From Verrucomicrobia bacterium 12-59-8 (GTDB lineage: Bacteria; Verrucomicrobiota; Verrucomicrobiae; Verrucomicrobiales; Verrucomicrobiaceae): a DNA stretch of 7,405 bases. Each line of letters begins with the position of its first letter. Within the stretch, counting starts at the first letter, position 1. Below are positions 6,035-7,405 of this stretch, one piece after another. The position numbers and the translations under genes are program-made. Location: contig NCCR01000002.1 of the NCBI GenBank assembly GCA_002279765.1, forward strand, positions 83,786 through 91,190, given 5' to 3'. Under the pieces are notes generated by a model, which made no database searches, was not told where the DNA came from, and saw nothing but the letters and a program-made list of their open reading frames with translations.

Positions 6035-7405
6035 ATGCTCGCCAAACTCCATCGCTGGACCTGGGCAAACCCGCTGCTGGTGCTGGCGCTGGTGGCCGTG
6101 TGCGGCATCCTTGCCGCTGAAGCGGGGTGGCTGAATGCGCATGCCGGGTGGTTCCTGATGGTCACCACGCTGCTGCTGAGTGCGGCACTGCTCGGCGGGC
6201 GCTCATGGCCGCTTATTTTTGGGTGCCTGATGGTCTTCGCCTTCATTCACACCACGCGCATGGAGGAAACTTTTCGCCATCCGCTGCGCCTTGCCCTGCA
6301 GCAGCAGGGCCGGCCGGTGCCGGCGACGATTCGCGGCAGCCTGCTGCCGGAGTTCGACACCACAGGGGACGAGCGCACCTCCGCGCTGTGCACCACACAG
6401 AAGATCGAGATACCAGCGGCGGGAATCGTCATGGAACAAGCCGCCACGCTGCGGGTGCGGCTGCCCAAAGGGGTGCGCTTTCCGGGTGCGGGGGTGTATG
6501 AACTCCACGGCAGCATCTACCTGCCGCGCACAGCGTCGAATCCAGGCACTTTCGATGCCCAGGAGCATGCACTGCGCATGGGACGCGTGGCGCGCTTCGA
6601 CATCGTCCGCATGCGGCGTCTCGGCGAAAGTGGTGAAGCGCTGTGGTGCGCTTTTCTGGAGACAGCGGAACATTGCAGGCAGTGGATCAGCAGGCAGCTC
6701 ACGCAGGACCTCGAAGAAGACCCTCAAACCGTCGCCGTGCTGCGTGCCATGGCGCTGGGAATGTCTGCCGAGGCGGATGACGAAATTGAAGACGCGTTTC
6801 GCAACAGCGGCACGCTGCATGTCTTTGCCGTCAGCGGCCTGCACGTGGGCCTGCTGGGATTCATCGTGCTGACGCTGCTGCGGCAGACCGGGATGCGGCG
6901 CAGCATCTCGCTGTGGGTGGTGATCTGCATCGTGTTTGCGTACGCTTTCGTCACCGGCTGGCGGCCTTCGGCGGCGCGGGCGGCTTTCATGGTGGCAATT
7001 TACCTGAGCGCTGCGCTGGTGGACCGCGAATCGTCCCTGCAAAACAGCCTCGGTGCCGCAGCTTTGCTCCTGCTGGCCGCCGACCCTCAGCAGTTGTTCA
7101 TGCCAGGGTTTCAGTTGTCCTTCGGCGTGCTTTGGCTCAGTGCGATCGGTTCCGCACCTCTGCTGGAAAAACTGCTGCCTTTCACCCGGCTCGATCCCTT
7201 TCTACCGACACAGCTTGCCAACTGGAGGCAGCGCACCTGGAGCAAATGCCGGCTGTGGCTTGCGACCACATTGAGCGTGTCGTTTGCCGCATGGATCGGC
7301 AGCCTGCCGTTCATCCTTGGTCATTTTCAGTCGGTCACTCCAGTGGCCGTGCTTGCGAACTGCGTGCTTGTCCCGCTTTCGTCACTTTGTCTCGGTGCCA
7401 CCAAG
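6035..7405 (+). CDS. comEC: ComEC/Rec2 family competence protein (DNA-uptake channel), 3'-truncated by the window end
   Basis: This encodes the inner-membrane channel that carries single-stranded DNA into the cytoplasm in natural transformation; in many non-competent bacteria its role is untested. The frame is open to the last base, giving 457 codons; full-length proteins are about 700-800 residues. Three hydrophobic segments come first (about residues 12-31, 37-55 and 57-72). A soluble N-terminal domain of about 95-195 follows and includes the family motif 'SNPGTFDAQEHALRMG' (Asn169 onward). The competence core begins near 225 and carries 'FRNSGTLHVFAVSGLHVG' (Phe255 to Gly272), 'GWRPSAARAAFM' (Gly308 onward) and 'PGFQLSFGVLWLSA' (Pro357 onward). 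Any C-terminal metallo-beta-lactamase-like domain would lie beyond the window. The start at 6035 is the first start codon after an in-frame TAA at 6011, and no good ribosome binding site precedes it. The gene lies 21 bases after the TPR gene, so coupled expression is likely. Confidence 0.92.
   Translation, partial: MLAKLHRWTWANPLLVLALVAVCGILAAEAGWLNAHAGWFLMVTTLLLSAALLGGRSWPLIFGCLMVFAFIHTTRMEETFRHPLRLALQQQGRPVPATIRGSLLPEFDTTGDERTSALCTTQKIEIPAAGIVMEQAATLRVRLPKGVRFPGAGVYELHGSIYLPRTASNPGTFDAQEHALRMGRVARFDIVRMRRLGESGEALWCAFLETAEHCRQWISRQLTQDLEEDPQTVAVLRAMALGMSAEADDEIEDAFRNSGTLHVFAVSGLHVGLLGFIVLTLLRQTGMRRSISLWVVICIVFAYAFVTGWRPSAARAAFMVAIYLSAALVDRESSLQNSLGAAALLLLAADPQQLFMPGFQLSFGVLWLSAIGSAPLLEKLLPFTRLDPFLPTQLANWRQRTWSKCRLWLATTLSVSFAAWIGSLPFILGHFQSVTPVAVLANCVLVPLSSLCLGATK

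Noticed and set aside
6013..6120. ATG overlapping the TPR stop codon (TAATG) as a possible comEC start
   Set aside because: This ATG is in a different frame from comEC and runs into a stop at 6118-6120 after 35 codons. The correct frame has its first start at 6035.
6203..7042. Long minus-strand open frame of 279 codons opposite comEC
   Set aside because: Its translation is rich in His, Arg and Gln with no recognisable motif. The + strand frame matches ComEC motifs throughout, so this is a shadow in GC-rich coding sequence.

Overview
The window carries a tripartite RND-type multidrug efflux locus followed by two unrelated housekeeping-type genes, all on the + strand. The coding sequence is moderately GC-rich and some starts lack a clear Shine-Dalgarno sequence. 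The adaptor and pump resemble the HAE1 branch found in Bacteroidota, Chlorobi and Verrucomicrobiota, for example the adaptor's 'DVYAYF.VSE' segment and the pump's 'VVEAVHAKME' segment. My best guess is a Gram-negative bacterium of the Verrucomicrobiota (Prosthecobacter- or Verrucomicrobium-like), but this comes from memory of family sequences and is only low to moderate confidence. An outer-membrane factor confirms a diderm cell.

Layout. Positions 1-655 hold the C-terminal part of a periplasmic adaptor (membrane fusion protein) whose start lies upstream of the window. After a 106-base gap, 762-3888 encodes the inner-membrane RND transporter, but its reading frame is broken near 2175. The N-terminal 471 codons are in one frame and the remaining 570 in another, and about four residues of the sixth membrane helix are missing at the join. 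This fits a net deletion of about 11 bases. An outer-membrane lipoprotein of the NodT/OprM type follows at 3881-5299, overlapping the pump gene by 8 bases. After 63 bases comes a small membrane-anchored TPR protein (5363-6013). Last is a ComEC/Rec2-type DNA-uptake channel (6035 to beyond the window end), in the same frame as the TPR gene and 21 bases after its stop.

How the genes work together. Adaptor, pump and outer-membrane factor are the classic mexAB-oprM-type set, which spans both membranes and uses the proton gradient to expel toxic compounds. Here the pump is probably inactive or made as two pieces. It has the frame break, and it also has glycine where AcrB has Asp408, one of the two TM4 proton-relay aspartates. 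The other relay residues are kept. The adaptor fragment and outer-membrane factor look intact, so if the frame break is real it is probably recent. The TPR and comEC genes are probably co-transcribed with each other and functionally separate from the pump.

I did not find a previously undescribed system. There are no RNA genes, mobile elements, CRISPR arrays or notable repeats that I can support, and no gene-free stretch longer than 106 bases. The pump lesion and the TM4 substitution are the points most worth checking.
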